From Propionispira arboris (lineage in GTDB: Bacteria; Bacillota; Negativicutes; Selenomonadales; Selenomonadaceae): a DNA stretch of 64,000 nt. Below the pieces are notes generated by a model that was not told where the DNA came from, made no database searches, and saw only the letters and a program-made list of their open reading frames with translations. A program made the position numbers and the translations under genes. The stretch is from contig NZ_FNZK01000014.1 of NCBI RefSeq assembly GCF_900109225.1, positions 62,001 to 126,000 of the forward strand, written 5' to 3'. Shown piece after piece: positions 19,346 to 28,116 of the stretch (position 1 is its first letter; every line of letters begins with the position of its first letter).

Positions 19346-19905
19346 ATTAAATCGATAATTTTTTTATAGATTAGTTGACAAGTCCTGCTACATTGGATTA
19401 TTATGTAAATTATATGGAATGAAATATTTTGTACGGAACGGACTCTGCACACACAAGATCTTCGTAATTTTTTTAGGCAGCTGTAAAAAATTGATGAACT
19501 CATACAAAAATGAGAGTTATGGATTGAGGCTGCCTTCTCATCGCGATTGAAGTCATAGCAGCACCAGAATTTTAAGAGGCAAAACACAATCAATATATAT
19601 TCATGTATTGATTGTTGAAAAATTTTTATACAATTATTGCTGCACACTTTAATTGTATAAGATTACCTTTAAAATTTATATTTAATCAGGTGCCACGACT
19701 TGATTAGCAGTCAGATTTTATAGGTATTATATTCTTGCAGATTTTATATCTGCAAGAACAGATGAACCTGAGATTTAGCCATCTACTGCTGTACACTTTG
19801 GTTAGCTAAAACGCAGGTTTGTCAAAAAAAACCAGGGAGGCATCCTACCCTAACTGGAACAAAGACTTCGAAGATGATCTTGATCATTTTTGGAGTCTTT
19901 GTTTT
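19346..19905 (+). ncRNA. Structured non-coding unit B (candidate large RNA, ends in terminator)
   Basis: About 560 bases without a credible gene, with a dense series of stems. AGGCAGC...GCTGCCT (19475-19534) encloses AACTCAT/ATGAGAGTT. Next are CAATCAATA/TATTGATTG (about 19587-19614) and TATACAATTA/TAATTGTATA (about 19627-19660), the latter with a GCTGCACAC loop. TTCTTGCAGA/TCTGCAAGAA (19732-19758) follows, then AACCTG/CAGGTT (about 19765-19819) enclosing a hairpin with a loop CTGCTGTACAC. GGGAGGCAT precedes a terminator (about 19858-19905, ACAAAGACT with AGTCTTTGT). The CTGCACAC loop (also at about 19443) and the GGAGGCAT segment are shared with unit A, which suggests tandem related RNAs or one modular RNA. 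Confidence 0.5.
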
Positions 19906-19913
19906 ATATAAAA

Positions 19914-19951
19914 AAAATCCGCTGCTGGTTTGAGATTTGGCAGCGGATTTT
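19914..19951. terminator. Bidirectional intrinsic terminator
   Basis: AAAATCCGCTGC pairs with GCAGCGGATTTT, A/T-rich on both sides. It lies just downstream of the minus-strand gene at 19969 and of unit B. Confidence 0.8.
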
Positions 19952-19968
19952 GTGTGGGAGCATCATAG

Positions 19969-20187
19969 CTAGTGAATATGTTTTCTCAAATGAATAGAAT
20001 TTAATAGATCAACAACTGCAATAAATAAAAAGAATAGACAAATAACTTTCGTGGTAAAAGTGAGAATATGCAATGCTGTTTCAAAATAAATACTCCACAC
20101 TCCTATGATTGGTGAAATGAAAAGAAAAATCATTAAAGCACCAAAAGACATTAAAAATAAATAAGCAGCGGGGCAATTTTTTAGCAT
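19969..20187 (-). CDS. Small two-helix membrane protein, unknown function
   Basis: 72 residues with two hydrophobic segments (about 8-30, AYLFLMSFGALMIFLFI; about 42-60, TTKVICLFFLFIAVV) and a basic, His-containing tail. The start ATG has AAAGGAGATG upstream on its strand, which supports a real gene. No family is recognised. It is monocistronic with a terminator behind it. Confidence 0.6.
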   Translation of the reverse strand: MLKNCPAAYLFLMSFGALMIFLFISPIIGVWSIYFETALHILTFTTKVICLFFLFIAVVDLLNSIHLRKHIH

Positions 20188-20490
20188 GATATCATCTCCT
20201 TTTATACTTCTATTATATTCTGAATTTTCTGTTTTGTGAAGCAGAAAAAGTGAAAAAGGGACATAAAATGAAGAAAATATGAATAACTTTGCTTATTAAG
20301 TCCGGTGTAGCAGGGATTTTTTTGAATATATAGAATTTTAAAGATATGTGTTAAACTATGAAACAGTTGAAAAGAACATACTTTTTTTACATAACCCATA
20401 TATTCGGATCTTTCCAGAATGTTAGAAACTCATTTTGTGTTTTACTTATAAGGCATTGCTTTATAAAAATTATAGAAGGAGAGATGTAAA
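20188..20490. other. AT-rich intergenic region upstream of the chemoreceptor
   Basis: About 300 bases between divergent genes. I see no convincing ORF or known RNA; it should hold the promoters of both neighbours. Confidence 0.4.
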
Positions 20491-22212
20491 ATGGATTGGT
20501 TTAATAATTTAAAGGTCAAGCAGAAACTTAGTGTGTTAATCATTGTTTTTAGTTGTGCTGTTGTTTTGGTGGGGTCTATAGGTTATATCAATTTGAAACA
20601 AAGTAGTGAATACACGGATAAGATGTACGAAAACAATTTAACTGAAATGCAATTATCATATGAAAGTCGGATTTATATACGAAGAATTCGAACCGATATA
20701 TTAGATCTCATGATTACGACAGATGCAAATGAAAATAAAAAATTATCAGGTCAAATAGCGGATTCGAGAAAATTACTCGGCGAAACTTTAGCAAAATATG
20801 ATACCTTACCATTATCACAAGAACAAAAAGGTAATGTTAAGGAATTACAAAATAATATAGCGAAATATCGTGATGGCAATAATATGGTTGTTGATTTAGC
20901 TTTACAAAATAAACATACTGAAGCCTATACGTTATATAAGACAACGGTAGAGCCTTTGGCTGATATAACATCTAAGACCTTGCAAACGATTACGGATGTA
21001 TCAAAGAAAAATGCCGATCAGATGAATCAGGCATCAAAAGACAATTTTGCCAAAGCAAGTATGATGTTTGTACTTATTACCATTTTTGCTGTTATCATTG
21101 GAGCCGGTCTCGGCATTTTGATTGTGAAGCAAATTGTAAAACGTTTGGGCGAATCGGTAAGCTTTTTAGGGGGAATTGCCTCAGGTGATTTTTCGCAAAA
21201 TGTTGCAGACAGTAATATGCAAGATAAAAGTGAATTTGGTGTCTTGTCGAAAGCAGTTGACTTAATGAATCGAAATATTCGAACCTTAATCAAACAACTG
21301 CTTAACACATCCGAACAATTGGCGGCGGCCTCACAAGAATTAACTGCAAGCGCTGAGCAGTCAGCTCAGGCATCGGCTCAGGTTGCAGAATCAATCACAG
21401 AAGTAGCAAAAGGGGCCGAAAAACAATTGGAAATTGCCATTACCACCAATCGTATTGTGGAAGAGATGGCAAAGGGAATTCATCAAGTGACTGAAAATAC
21501 AATTGAAGTGGCTAAATCTACAGAAAAAACTTCTGTTGCAGCTGTGGCTGGCGGGAAAGCTGTACAAAAAACCGTTGGACAGATGGGGGTTATTGAGCAA
21601 AAAACCAATAATACCGCGGATGTCATTGGGGAGCTGGAAGGTAAATCTAAACAAATCGGACAGATTGTATCTTTGATTTCAAATATTGCCGAACAAACAA
21701 ACCTGCTGGCATTAAATGCGGCCATTGAAGCAGCCCGGGCCGGGCAGGCTGGACGCGGCTTTGCTGTGGTTGCCGATGAAGTGCGGAAATTGGCAGAACA
21801 GTCTGCTCATGCAACAAAGGATATAACGAGCTTGATTGCGGAAGTTCAGTTTAAGACGCAATCTGCCGTTACTTTTATGAATGAAAGCAAACGTGAAGTG
21901 AAAATCGGCTCGGAACTGGTTGATTTAGCGGGGCAAAATTTTAATGAAATTTTAGAAATGATTAAAGGAATATCAGATGAAGTCAATGAAATATCAGCAG
22001 CAACTGAACAGCTTACCAGCGGTACCGAAGATGTTGTAACAGCGGCTGGTGGAATTAGTGCACAAACGAAAAAAACGGCTGAAGAAACAGAAACGATTTC
22101 TGCGGCAACGGAAGAACAATCGGCATCTATGGAAGAAATTGCGTCAGCAAGTACACATTTGTCAACGATGGCCGCAGAACTACAAGAGGCTATTCAAAAG
22201 TTTAAAGTTTGA
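20491..22212 (+). CDS. Methyl-accepting chemotaxis protein (4-helix-bundle sensor)
   Basis: 573 residues. TM1 is about 10-30 ([20 protein letters not shown]), a periplasmic four-helix bundle covers about 31-185, and TM2 is about 190-213. A HAMP domain follows, then the long signalling coiled coil. The kinase-interacting hairpin tip [20 protein letters not shown] is intact. It would control CheA for flagellar taxis and fits the motAB genes nearby. The ligand is unknown. Ribosome binding site AAGGAGAG. A terminator follows. Confidence 0.95.
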   Translation: MDWFNNLKVKQKLSVLIIVFSCAVVLVGSIGYINLKQSSEYTDKMYENNLTEMQLSYESRIYIRRIRTDILDLMITTDANENKKLSGQIADSRKLLGETLAKYDTLPLSQEQKGNVKELQNNIAKYRDGNNMVVDLALQNKHTEAYTLYKTTVEPLADITSKTLQTITDVSKKNADQMNQASKDNFAKASMMFVLITIFAVIIGAGLGILIVKQIVKRLGESVSFLGGIASGDFSQNVADSNMQDKSEFGVLSKAVDLMNRNIRTLIKQLLNTSEQLAAASQELTASAEQSAQASAQVAESITEVAKGAEKQLEIAITTNRIVEEMAKGIHQVTENTIEVAKSTEKTSVAAVAGGKAVQKTVGQMGVIEQKTNNTADVIGELEGKSKQIGQIVSLISNIAEQTNLLALNAAIEAARAGQAGRGFAVVADEVRKLAEQSAHATKDITSLIAEVQFKTQSAVTFMNESKREVKIGSELVDLAGQNFNEILEMIKGISDEVNEISAATEQLTSGTEDVVTAAGGISAQTKKTAEETETISAATEEQSASMEEIASASTHLSTMAAELQEAIQKFKV

Positions 22213-22220
22213 TTTTAACA

Positions 22221-22262
22221 AAAAGGGAATGCATGGGCTTTTAGCCTGGCATTCCCTTTTTG
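22221..22262 (+). terminator. Intrinsic terminator after the chemoreceptor gene
   Basis: AAAAGGGAATGC pairs with GCATTCCCTTTT, followed by T. Confidence 0.85.
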
Positions 22263-22280
22263 TGATACATATGGTCGTTG

Positions 22281-22571
22281 CTATTTTACTTTGCTGGCAA
22301 ACAGATAAATTAAAATTGTTGCGGCAATGCCGAAGACACCATAAATTGGACCTTTTTCAATAAATGCATAAATCGTCGCCGCTAAACAAAAAATCACAGC
22401 AAAAAATGTTTGTTTGGCACTTTCTTTACGAAAGGCAAACGTTTTATAGTCTACACCGGTGGCGGCTTTAAAACAGTCTGGGCAGATGATGCTTTGTTCA
22501 TTTTTCGCCTCTTTATGCACAAGGGCTTCTTTTTCCGTAATGACTTTGCCGCATTTTTGGCATGTTAACAT
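22281..22571 (-). CDS. Zinc-ribbon membrane protein, unknown function
   Basis: 96 residues. The N-terminus MLTCQKCGKVITEKEA and ICPDCFKAATG give two CxxC pairs, a small zinc ribbon. Two hydrophobic helices follow (about 54-70 and 74-92). The start has AGGAG upstream. The function is unknown; the layout (cytosolic zinc ribbon plus membrane hairpin) is common in uncharacterised Firmicute proteins. Confidence 0.7.
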   Translation of the reverse strand: MLTCQKCGKVITEKEALVHKEAKNEQSIICPDCFKAATGVDYKTFAFRKESAKQTFFAVIFCLAATIYAFIEKGPIYGVFGIAATILIYLFASKVK

Positions 22572-22631
22572 GGGCTCAACTCCTGCAATATAAATTCATT
22601 GTATTTTAGACTAAAATTCATTTTATCATAT

Positions 22632-22973
22632 TTAGAAATTTCGTGCGATACTTTGGATGAGTGGGTAATCATAAGAGTCTCCCTTCATTGCTTTATAGGC
22701 AGCAACCAGAGAGGTAATGAAAAATACAGCACCGACTATACATAAAAAAGGAATTAACAAGATACCAATGAGCAGATGTACTAAAAACATAACGATTGTT
22801 GAACATAAAACAAACATGGTTTGTGCAATCAAGGCTTGTTTCGCATGTTCATGGACAAAAGAATCGCTTTTTTTGAGCAGTACAATGATTAATGGTACAA
22901 TAATCAGTCCGATTCCGAGCAAATAAGCCAGATGCGATAGAACTGCTAAAAATTTTTGTTCACCGGAAATCAT
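22632..22973 (-). CDS. DUF4870-type membrane protein
   Basis: 113 residues with about three membrane helices and the characteristic start EQKFLAVLSHLAYLLGIGLI, then FVHEHAKQALIAQ between helices 1 and 2, typical of the DUF4870 (Tic20-like) family. The function is not established. Its ribosome binding site is AAGGAGG. Confidence 0.8.
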   Translation of the reverse strand: MISGEQKFLAVLSHLAYLLGIGLIIVPLIIVLLKKSDSFVHEHAKQALIAQTMFVLCSTIVMFLVHLLIGILLIPFLCIVGAVFFITSLVAAYKAMKGDSYDYPLIQSIARNF

Positions 22974-23034
22974 AAAAAAACCTCCTTAAAATCCGTTTTC
23001 ATTATAGTATAACATTAAATTGATAGAAGAAAAT

Positions 23035-23063
23035 AGAGTATCCTCGTTGAAAAAGGATACTCT
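23035..23063 (-). terminator. Intrinsic terminator after the yeiH-like gene
   Basis: AGAGTATCCT pairs perfectly with AGGATACTCT. It lies 25 bases beyond the stop of the minus-strand gene at 23089, with an A/T-rich tail. Confidence 0.8.
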
Positions 23064-23088
23064 AGTCTATTTTTATGAGATTTTTATT

Positions 23089-24069
23089 TTAGATGAGGCC
23101 GATGATCCTCTGGACGATCAAGGATACGACAGCGACGGCAATCCAACAGCACAGCCCTAAAGTAATTGGTTTGAGACCGTTTTGAATTAATGATTTTAGA
23201 TTTGTATTTAAACCGATTGCACTCATTGCTAGAATAATGGAAAATTTACCCATATTGCCTAATGCAGATGTGATTGCATTAGGCAATATGCCACTTGTAT
23301 TAACAATGGAAGCAACAACAAACCAGAGGATAAACCAAGGAAATATTTTTGCAAGGTTAAATGTACCGGTTTTCTTTTGGTCTTGTGCTGTAAGAAAAGC
23401 AAACAGCAGGCATACTGGTACAATCATCAAAGCGCGCGTCAATTTTACGATCGTGGCATAATTTCCAGCGGCCGTGCTATAAGAGTAACCAGCTGCCACA
23501 ACGGAAGAAGTATCATTAATCGCAGTACCGGCCCACATACCAAAACCAGTATTGCTTAAATTTAAAAAGTGACCAATAGCAGGAAAAATAAAAACAGCTA
23601 TAACATTGAATAGAAAGATTGTGGAGATAGAAAAAGCGACATCCTGATCTTTGGCACCGATGACCGGTGCAACTGCAGCAATGGCAGAACCGCCACAAAT
23701 CGCTGTACCTGCTCCAATAAGGATCGTTGTATCTTTATCAAGCTTTAGCACTTTACCAATGCCATAGGCGACACCAAAGGCCGTAATTAGTGTAAAGATC
23801 ATTACATAAAGTGATTGTGAGCCGACTGCCATGACATGAAATAAATTCATTTCGAAGCCGAGTAGAATAATGGAGTACTGTAATATTTTTTTGCCGGTGA
23901 ATTTGATGCCTGTTTCAAAAGATGATGGACGTTTAAATGTTGCTGCGGCAATGCCGAGTAAAATGCCGAATACAGGACCGCCAATAATCGGAAATTGATT
24001 ACCCAAAAAATAAGCAGGGATTGCAAATAAAAAACAAAATAAAATACCTTTGATGTGTTGTTGATTCAT
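23089..24069 (-). CDS. YeiH/PSE-family putative sulfate exporter
   Basis: About 326 residues of inner-membrane protein with roughly ten hydrophobic segments. Family motifs are visible: GLFIGIAA-like GGPVFGILLGIAAATFKRP, IGAGTAICGGSAIAAVAPVI, and GMWAGTAINDTSSVVAAGYSY. The PSE family is annotated as exporters of sulfate-like anions on limited evidence. I use the ATG at 24069, because the GTG at 24081 overlaps the AAAGGAG ribosome binding site. A LysR regulator is divergent, the usual yeiH-yeiE pairing. Confidence 0.88.
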   Translation of the reverse strand: MNQQHIKGILFCFLFAIPAYFLGNQFPIIGGPVFGILLGIAAATFKRPSSFETGIKFTGKKILQYSIILLGFEMNLFHVMAVGSQSLYVMIFTLITAFGVAYGIGKVLKLDKDTTILIGAGTAICGGSAIAAVAPVIGAKDQDVAFSISTIFLFNVIAVFIFPAIGHFLNLSNTGFGMWAGTAINDTSSVVAAGYSYSTAAGNYATIVKLTRALMIVPVCLLFAFLTAQDQKKTGTFNLAKIFPWFILWFVVASIVNTSGILPNAITSALGNMGKFSIILAMSAIGLNTNLKSLIQNGLKPITLGLCCWIAVAVVSLIVQRIIGLI

Positions 24070-24180
24070 TAAAAAATTCACTCCTTTTCTTGTTGTAAGC
24101 TTAGCACTTGCACATTGATATGTAAAATAGTATAATTTTATAAAAACGATAGGTAAAAATAGATGAAAGGAGTAAAGCGA

Positions 24181-25065
24181 ATGACTTTACGGCATTTAAA
24201 CATTTTCCTGTGTGTTTGTGATGAAAATAATATGACACGTGCTGCGGCACAGCTTCATATGACGCAGCCTTCGGTCAGCCAGGCAATTCAAGAATTAGAA
24301 GAGCATTATGAGGTGCTGCTATTTGAAAGATTGGGGCGTAGATTGTTCATCACGGAGGCTGGACAACGCTTGCTGAGTTATGCGCAACGGACGATGAGCC
24401 TGCATCAACAGACGGAATTGGCGATGCGTGAATTTGGTCAGGTATATCATCTGCGAATTGGTGCCAGTGTAACAATCGGGGAGTGTGTCTTGATTGATTT
24501 GATACAATATATGTATGAGATGAATCCCAATCAGGATATTGTTTCTGAAATTCATAATACGGCAGAGTTGGAGAAAATGCTGTTGCAAGATGAATTGGAT
24601 TTGGCACTGGTGGAAGGTGTTATTCAGTCTGAATCTTTGATCGCGCAGCCTTTTTTAGCGGATGAATTAATTTTTATCGCATCACCACAAAGTGCTTTTT
24701 TAGAAAAAAAAGAAATTTCCTTGATGATGCTTAAAAAAATGAAATTTTTTGTGCGTGAAGATGGCAGTGGTACGCGTGATTTATTTACGAAACTGATGCA
24801 GCAGCATGCGGTGGATTTTGAAATCAGTGGTGTTTACAATAATGCAGAAACTATAAAAAAAGCAGTCATTGCGGGTCTTGGCGTCAGCGTTATTTCAAGG
24901 CGTGCCGTAAAAAATGAATTGGCTAGAGGTGAGCTATGCAGTTTTACTGTAGAAGATTTATCGTTTAAGCGTGACTTTCATATTGTGTATCATAAAGATA
25001 AATATATATCGAAAGAATTGCAGGCCACGATTGAACTTTGTCGCAACATAGAGGGTATCCTATAA
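24181..25065 (+). CDS. LysR-family regulator (YeiE-like), divergent from yeiH-like exporter
   Basis: 294 residues from ATG 24181, which has AAAGGAG 6-7 bases upstream; a longer frame from 24163 would include that site. The N-terminal HTH is LRHLNIFLCVCDENNMTRAA plus MTQPSVSQAIQELEEHYEVL, and the effector domain starts near residue 85. YeiE-like regulators usually sit divergent from the PSE exporter and control it; here the two starts are about 110 bases apart. Confidence 0.9.
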   Translation: MTLRHLNIFLCVCDENNMTRAAAQLHMTQPSVSQAIQELEEHYEVLLFERLGRRLFITEAGQRLLSYAQRTMSLHQQTELAMREFGQVYHLRIGASVTIGECVLIDLIQYMYEMNPNQDIVSEIHNTAELEKMLLQDELDLALVEGVIQSESLIAQPFLADELIFIASPQSAFLEKKEISLMMLKKMKFFVREDGSGTRDLFTKLMQQHAVDFEISGVYNNAETIKKAVIAGLGVSVISRRAVKNELARGELCSFTVEDLSFKRDFHIVYHKDKYISKELQATIELCRNIEGIL

Positions 25066-25151
25066 ATATTGCAGGAGTTTGTGTGAAAAATCACGAATTA
25101 TTATTACTTTATGGTATAGCGAGAGGAAAGAACTGAGGTGGACTTATTTTA

Positions 25152-26234
25152 ATGAAAGCAAACTTAACAGCGTCGCAAAAAGCGGCCCAAGGCATACGAT
25201 TATCCTTTGATGATGCAATGGAATTGTATCGTTTGAATGATTTATTATCTTTGGCCGAGTGGGCGCGTGTCGCAAAAGAACGGAAAACCGGCAAGAAAGT
25301 TTATTACAATGTGAATCGGCATATCAATTTGACAAACATTTGTACAGCAAATTGTCCGCTTTGTGCATTTTCCTGTAAAGCAGGAGATCCGCAGGGGTTT
25401 ATTTTATCAAAAGAAGAAATACGCACAATGCTTATTGCAACAGCAAAAAAAACACCTGGACTCACGGAAGTTCATATGGTAAGTGCACTGCATCCAGACG
25501 AACCATTTTCTTATTATGTGGATATTGTTAAGACGGTGAAAGATGTTTTGCCAAATGTTCATTTAAAAGCCTTTACTCCAGTGGAAATTGTTCATTTTGC
25601 CCAGATTGCAGATTTGTCCATAGAACAAGTACTGATTATATTAAAAGAAGCAGGACTGGATTCTCTGCCAGGCGGTGGTGCAGAAATTTTAGATGATGCG
25701 GTACGTAAAATCATATGTCCGAATAAAGCCACGACAGCGCAGTGGATTGAAACAATTAAAACAGCCCATCATCTTGGTATTTTAACGAATGCGACAATGA
25801 TGTACGGCCACATTGAAACAATAGAACAGCGAATTTCTCATTTATTTACATTACGCGATATACAAGATGAGACAAATGGCTTTCAAGCGTATGTATCGTT
25901 TCCCTTTCATCCGGCAAATACAGAGCTTTCTCATTTAAAACGTGTTTCTTCATGGGAAGATCTCAAAATGATTGCGTTGTCACGTTTGATTTTAGATAAC
26001 ATAGATCATATTAAAGCCTTTTGGATGATGCTGACTCAGCCAATTGCACAGCTTGCTCTGGCTTTTGGTGTTGATGACCTGGATGGCACAGTGGAAGAAG
26101 AAAAAATAATCCATGCTGCCGGGGCTACAACAAAAGCAGGAATTACAAAATTAGAAATTATAAAAATGGTTGAAGAAACAGGCTATGTGCCAATAGAACG
26201 AGATACATTCTATCATCTCGTGAAACAAATATAG
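25152..26234 (+). CDS. mqnE: Aminofutalosine synthase MqnE (radical SAM)
   Basis: The enzyme joins the chorismate-derived enolpyruvyl benzoate to SAM-derived adenosine in the futalosine menaquinone pathway. 360 residues. The [4Fe-4S]/SAM motif is CTANCPLCAFSC, after NRHINLTNI, which is the MqnE form rather than the MqnC form. LDSLPGGGAEILDD is shared by the MqnC/MqnE/CofH family. It is the first gene of a four-gene cluster, with mqnA 18 bases downstream. Confidence 0.92.
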   Translation: MKANLTASQKAAQGIRLSFDDAMELYRLNDLLSLAEWARVAKERKTGKKVYYNVNRHINLTNICTANCPLCAFSCKAGDPQGFILSKEEIRTMLIATAKKTPGLTEVHMVSALHPDEPFSYYVDIVKTVKDVLPNVHLKAFTPVEIVHFAQIADLSIEQVLIILKEAGLDSLPGGGAEILDDAVRKIICPNKATTAQWIETIKTAHHLGILTNATMMYGHIETIEQRISHLFTLRDIQDETNGFQAYVSFPFHPANTELSHLKRVSSWEDLKMIALSRLILDNIDHIKAFWMMLTQPIAQLALAFGVDDLDGTVEEEKIIHAAGATTKAGITKLEIIKMVEETGYVPIERDTFYHLVKQI

Positions 26235-26252
26235 ACGTAAGGAGGGGTTTTT

Positions 26253-27092
26253 GTGGAAACTCCTAAATTAGGGCACATTAATTTTTTAAACTGTCTGCCG
26301 TTGACATACAGTTTAAAATATGATGGCTTTGACCAGGGCTTAGCTGTTTCATCCGCCGTGCCGTCCGTGCTTAATGAAGATATTGTTCAGAACCGGCTTG
26401 ACGTAAGTCCGGTATCGTCCATTATTTATGCACGCAATAATGAAAAACTTTTGCTTATGCCAGACGTGAGCATTACAGCTGATGGTGATGTTCAAAGCAT
26501 AATTTTAGTATCGAAAAAACCAATTGAAAAATTGAGCAATGATAAAATTCTCTTAACGGCAAAATCGGCGACGTCACATTGTCTTTTGAAAATTGTGCTC
26601 AGTAAGGCGTATGGCGCCAGACCCAATTACTATATCCGTAATATTGATATGGATACTGTGCTATCGGGTGATATTACAGCAAAACTTTTGATCGGTGATG
26701 ATGCACTTTATGCGAAATATCATAAACAGGCAGGTTTGTATTATTATGATATTGGGGCACAATGGAAAAAATTAACAGGACTTCGTATGGTATATGCTGT
26801 TTGGGTTGTAAATCGAAAATTTGCTGAAAAAAGACCGGATCTTGTGCAGTACACGTATGAAAAAGTGACACAGGGTTTTAAAAATGGGTATGCAAAAAAA
26901 AGACAGGCGATTGAGTCGATTCTAGATAGCAAACCATTTTCCTTTACGCAGCTGGATGAATATCTCGATGTGATCAAATGGGATTTAGGGCAGGAACATT
27001 TAGAAGCTCTTTTGACTTTTTACACGATGGCGCATGAATTGAATTTGATTGATCATGTACCGGAAATTGAAATAGCGGAGGTTTATCGATGA
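26253..27092 (+). CDS. mqnA: Chorismate dehydratase MqnA
   Basis: 279 residues, starting at GTG 26253 with AAGGAGG upstream. It has the periplasmic-binding-like fold of the MqnA/MqnD family: LGHINFLNCLPLTYSL at the start, SVPSVLNED-like AVPSVLNEDI, and LLIGDDALYAKY. MqnA removes water from chorismate to give 3-enolpyruvyl benzoate. Its stop overlaps the mqnC start (ATGA). The single paralogue here is MqnA-like; no MqnD is present in this window. Confidence 0.9.
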   Translation: METPKLGHINFLNCLPLTYSLKYDGFDQGLAVSSAVPSVLNEDIVQNRLDVSPVSSIIYARNNEKLLLMPDVSITADGDVQSIILVSKKPIEKLSNDKILLTAKSATSHCLLKIVLSKAYGARPNYYIRNIDMDTVLSGDITAKLLIGDDALYAKYHKQAGLYYYDIGAQWKKLTGLRMVYAVWVVNRKFAEKRPDLVQYTYEKVTQGFKNGYAKKRQAIESILDSKPFSFTQLDEYLDVIKWDLGQEHLEALLTFYTMAHELNLIDHVPEIEIAEVYR

Positions 27093-28114
27093 GTTTGACA
27101 GAAAAAGAAGGTCTGGAACTTTTGTGCCATGGTGATCTATTGGCGCTGGGGAAAATGGCAGATATAGAAAGACAGAAAAAACATCCAGGGAAAACGGTAA
27201 CCTTTATCATCGATCGAAATATCAATTACAGTAATATTTGTGTAAATGAATGTAAATTTTGTGCATTTTTTAAACGCCAAGATGATAAAGATGCCTATGT
27301 TCTATCGAAACAGACTATTTTAGATAAAATTCAAGAAACGATAGATGCCGGTGGCACGCAGGTCATGATTCAAGGTGGTCTGCATCCAGAGCTGGATTTA
27401 GCTTATTATGTAGATATGCTCTCGACCATCAAAGAAAAATTTGATATTCGCATACATTCCTTTACAGCTACGGAAGTTTTATATATGGCGCAACAGGCAG
27501 GCCGTTCCGTACTTGATACATTGAAGGAACTTCAGGCAGCCGGCCTTGATTCTTTGCCGGGCGGCGGAGCGGAAATCCTGGTTGACCGAATCCGTCAGCG
27601 TGTTAGTCCAAAAAAAATTATGACAGATGACTGGCTTCATGTTATGGAATGTGCGCATCAAATCGGTATGGAAAGTACGGCTACAATGGTCATTGGCATG
27701 GGAGAAACCATGGCAGATCGCATTGAACATATGGAAAAGGTGAGGGCGCTGCAAGAAAAAACAGGTGGATTTCGTGCTTTTATTACGTGGACCTTCCAGC
27801 CGGGGAATACGCAGCTTGGCGGTGAGAAAACATCGTCTTGGGACTATTTGAAAACATTGTCAATGACGCGCCTTTATATGGATAATATTTCTCATATTCA
27901 AGGCTCATGGGTCACACAGGGGCAAAATATTGGACAGGTTACCCTGGCTTTTGGTGCCAATGATCTTGGCAGTATCATGCTGGAAGAAAACGTTGTACGT
28001 GCGGCTGGCACGGCCTATCAAATGTCGATCGATAAGATGGTTAATATGATCCGTGCAGCGGGTTATGAAGCGGCACAGCGTGATACAGAATATAATATAA
28101 TTAGGAGATTTTAA
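27089..28114 (+). CDS. mqnC: Cyclic dehypoxanthine futalosine synthase MqnC (radical SAM)
   Basis: 341 residues. The motif CVNECKFCAFF after DRNINYSNI is the MqnC form of the CX3CX2C cluster site. GGLHPELDLAYYVDML and LDSLPGGGAEILVD are family blocks. The enzyme cyclises dehypoxanthine futalosine. It is translationally coupled to mqnA. Confidence 0.93.
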   Translation: MSLTEKEGLELLCHGDLLALGKMADIERQKKHPGKTVTFIIDRNINYSNICVNECKFCAFFKRQDDKDAYVLSKQTILDKIQETIDAGGTQVMIQGGLHPELDLAYYVDMLSTIKEKFDIRIHSFTATEVLYMAQQAGRSVLDTLKELQAAGLDSLPGGGAEILVDRIRQRVSPKKIMTDDWLHVMECAHQIGMESTATMVIGMGETMADRIEHMEKVRALQEKTGGFRAFITWTFQPGNTQLGGEKTSSWDYLKTLSMTRLYMDNISHIQGSWVTQGQNIGQVTLAFGANDLGSIMLEENVVRAAGTAYQMSIDKMVNMIRAAGYEAAQRDTEYNIIRRF

Positions 28115-28116
28115 AA

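Noticed and set aside
19321-19647. 108-residue minus-strand ORF in the region after groEL
   Set aside because: Cys/Ile-rich random-looking translation, no ribosome binding site, and it overlaps the hairpins and terminator that better explain the sequence.
20202-20399. 65-residue minus-strand ORF upstream of the chemoreceptor
   Set aside because: No ribosome binding site and a biased, AT-driven composition; it lies in the expected promoter region.
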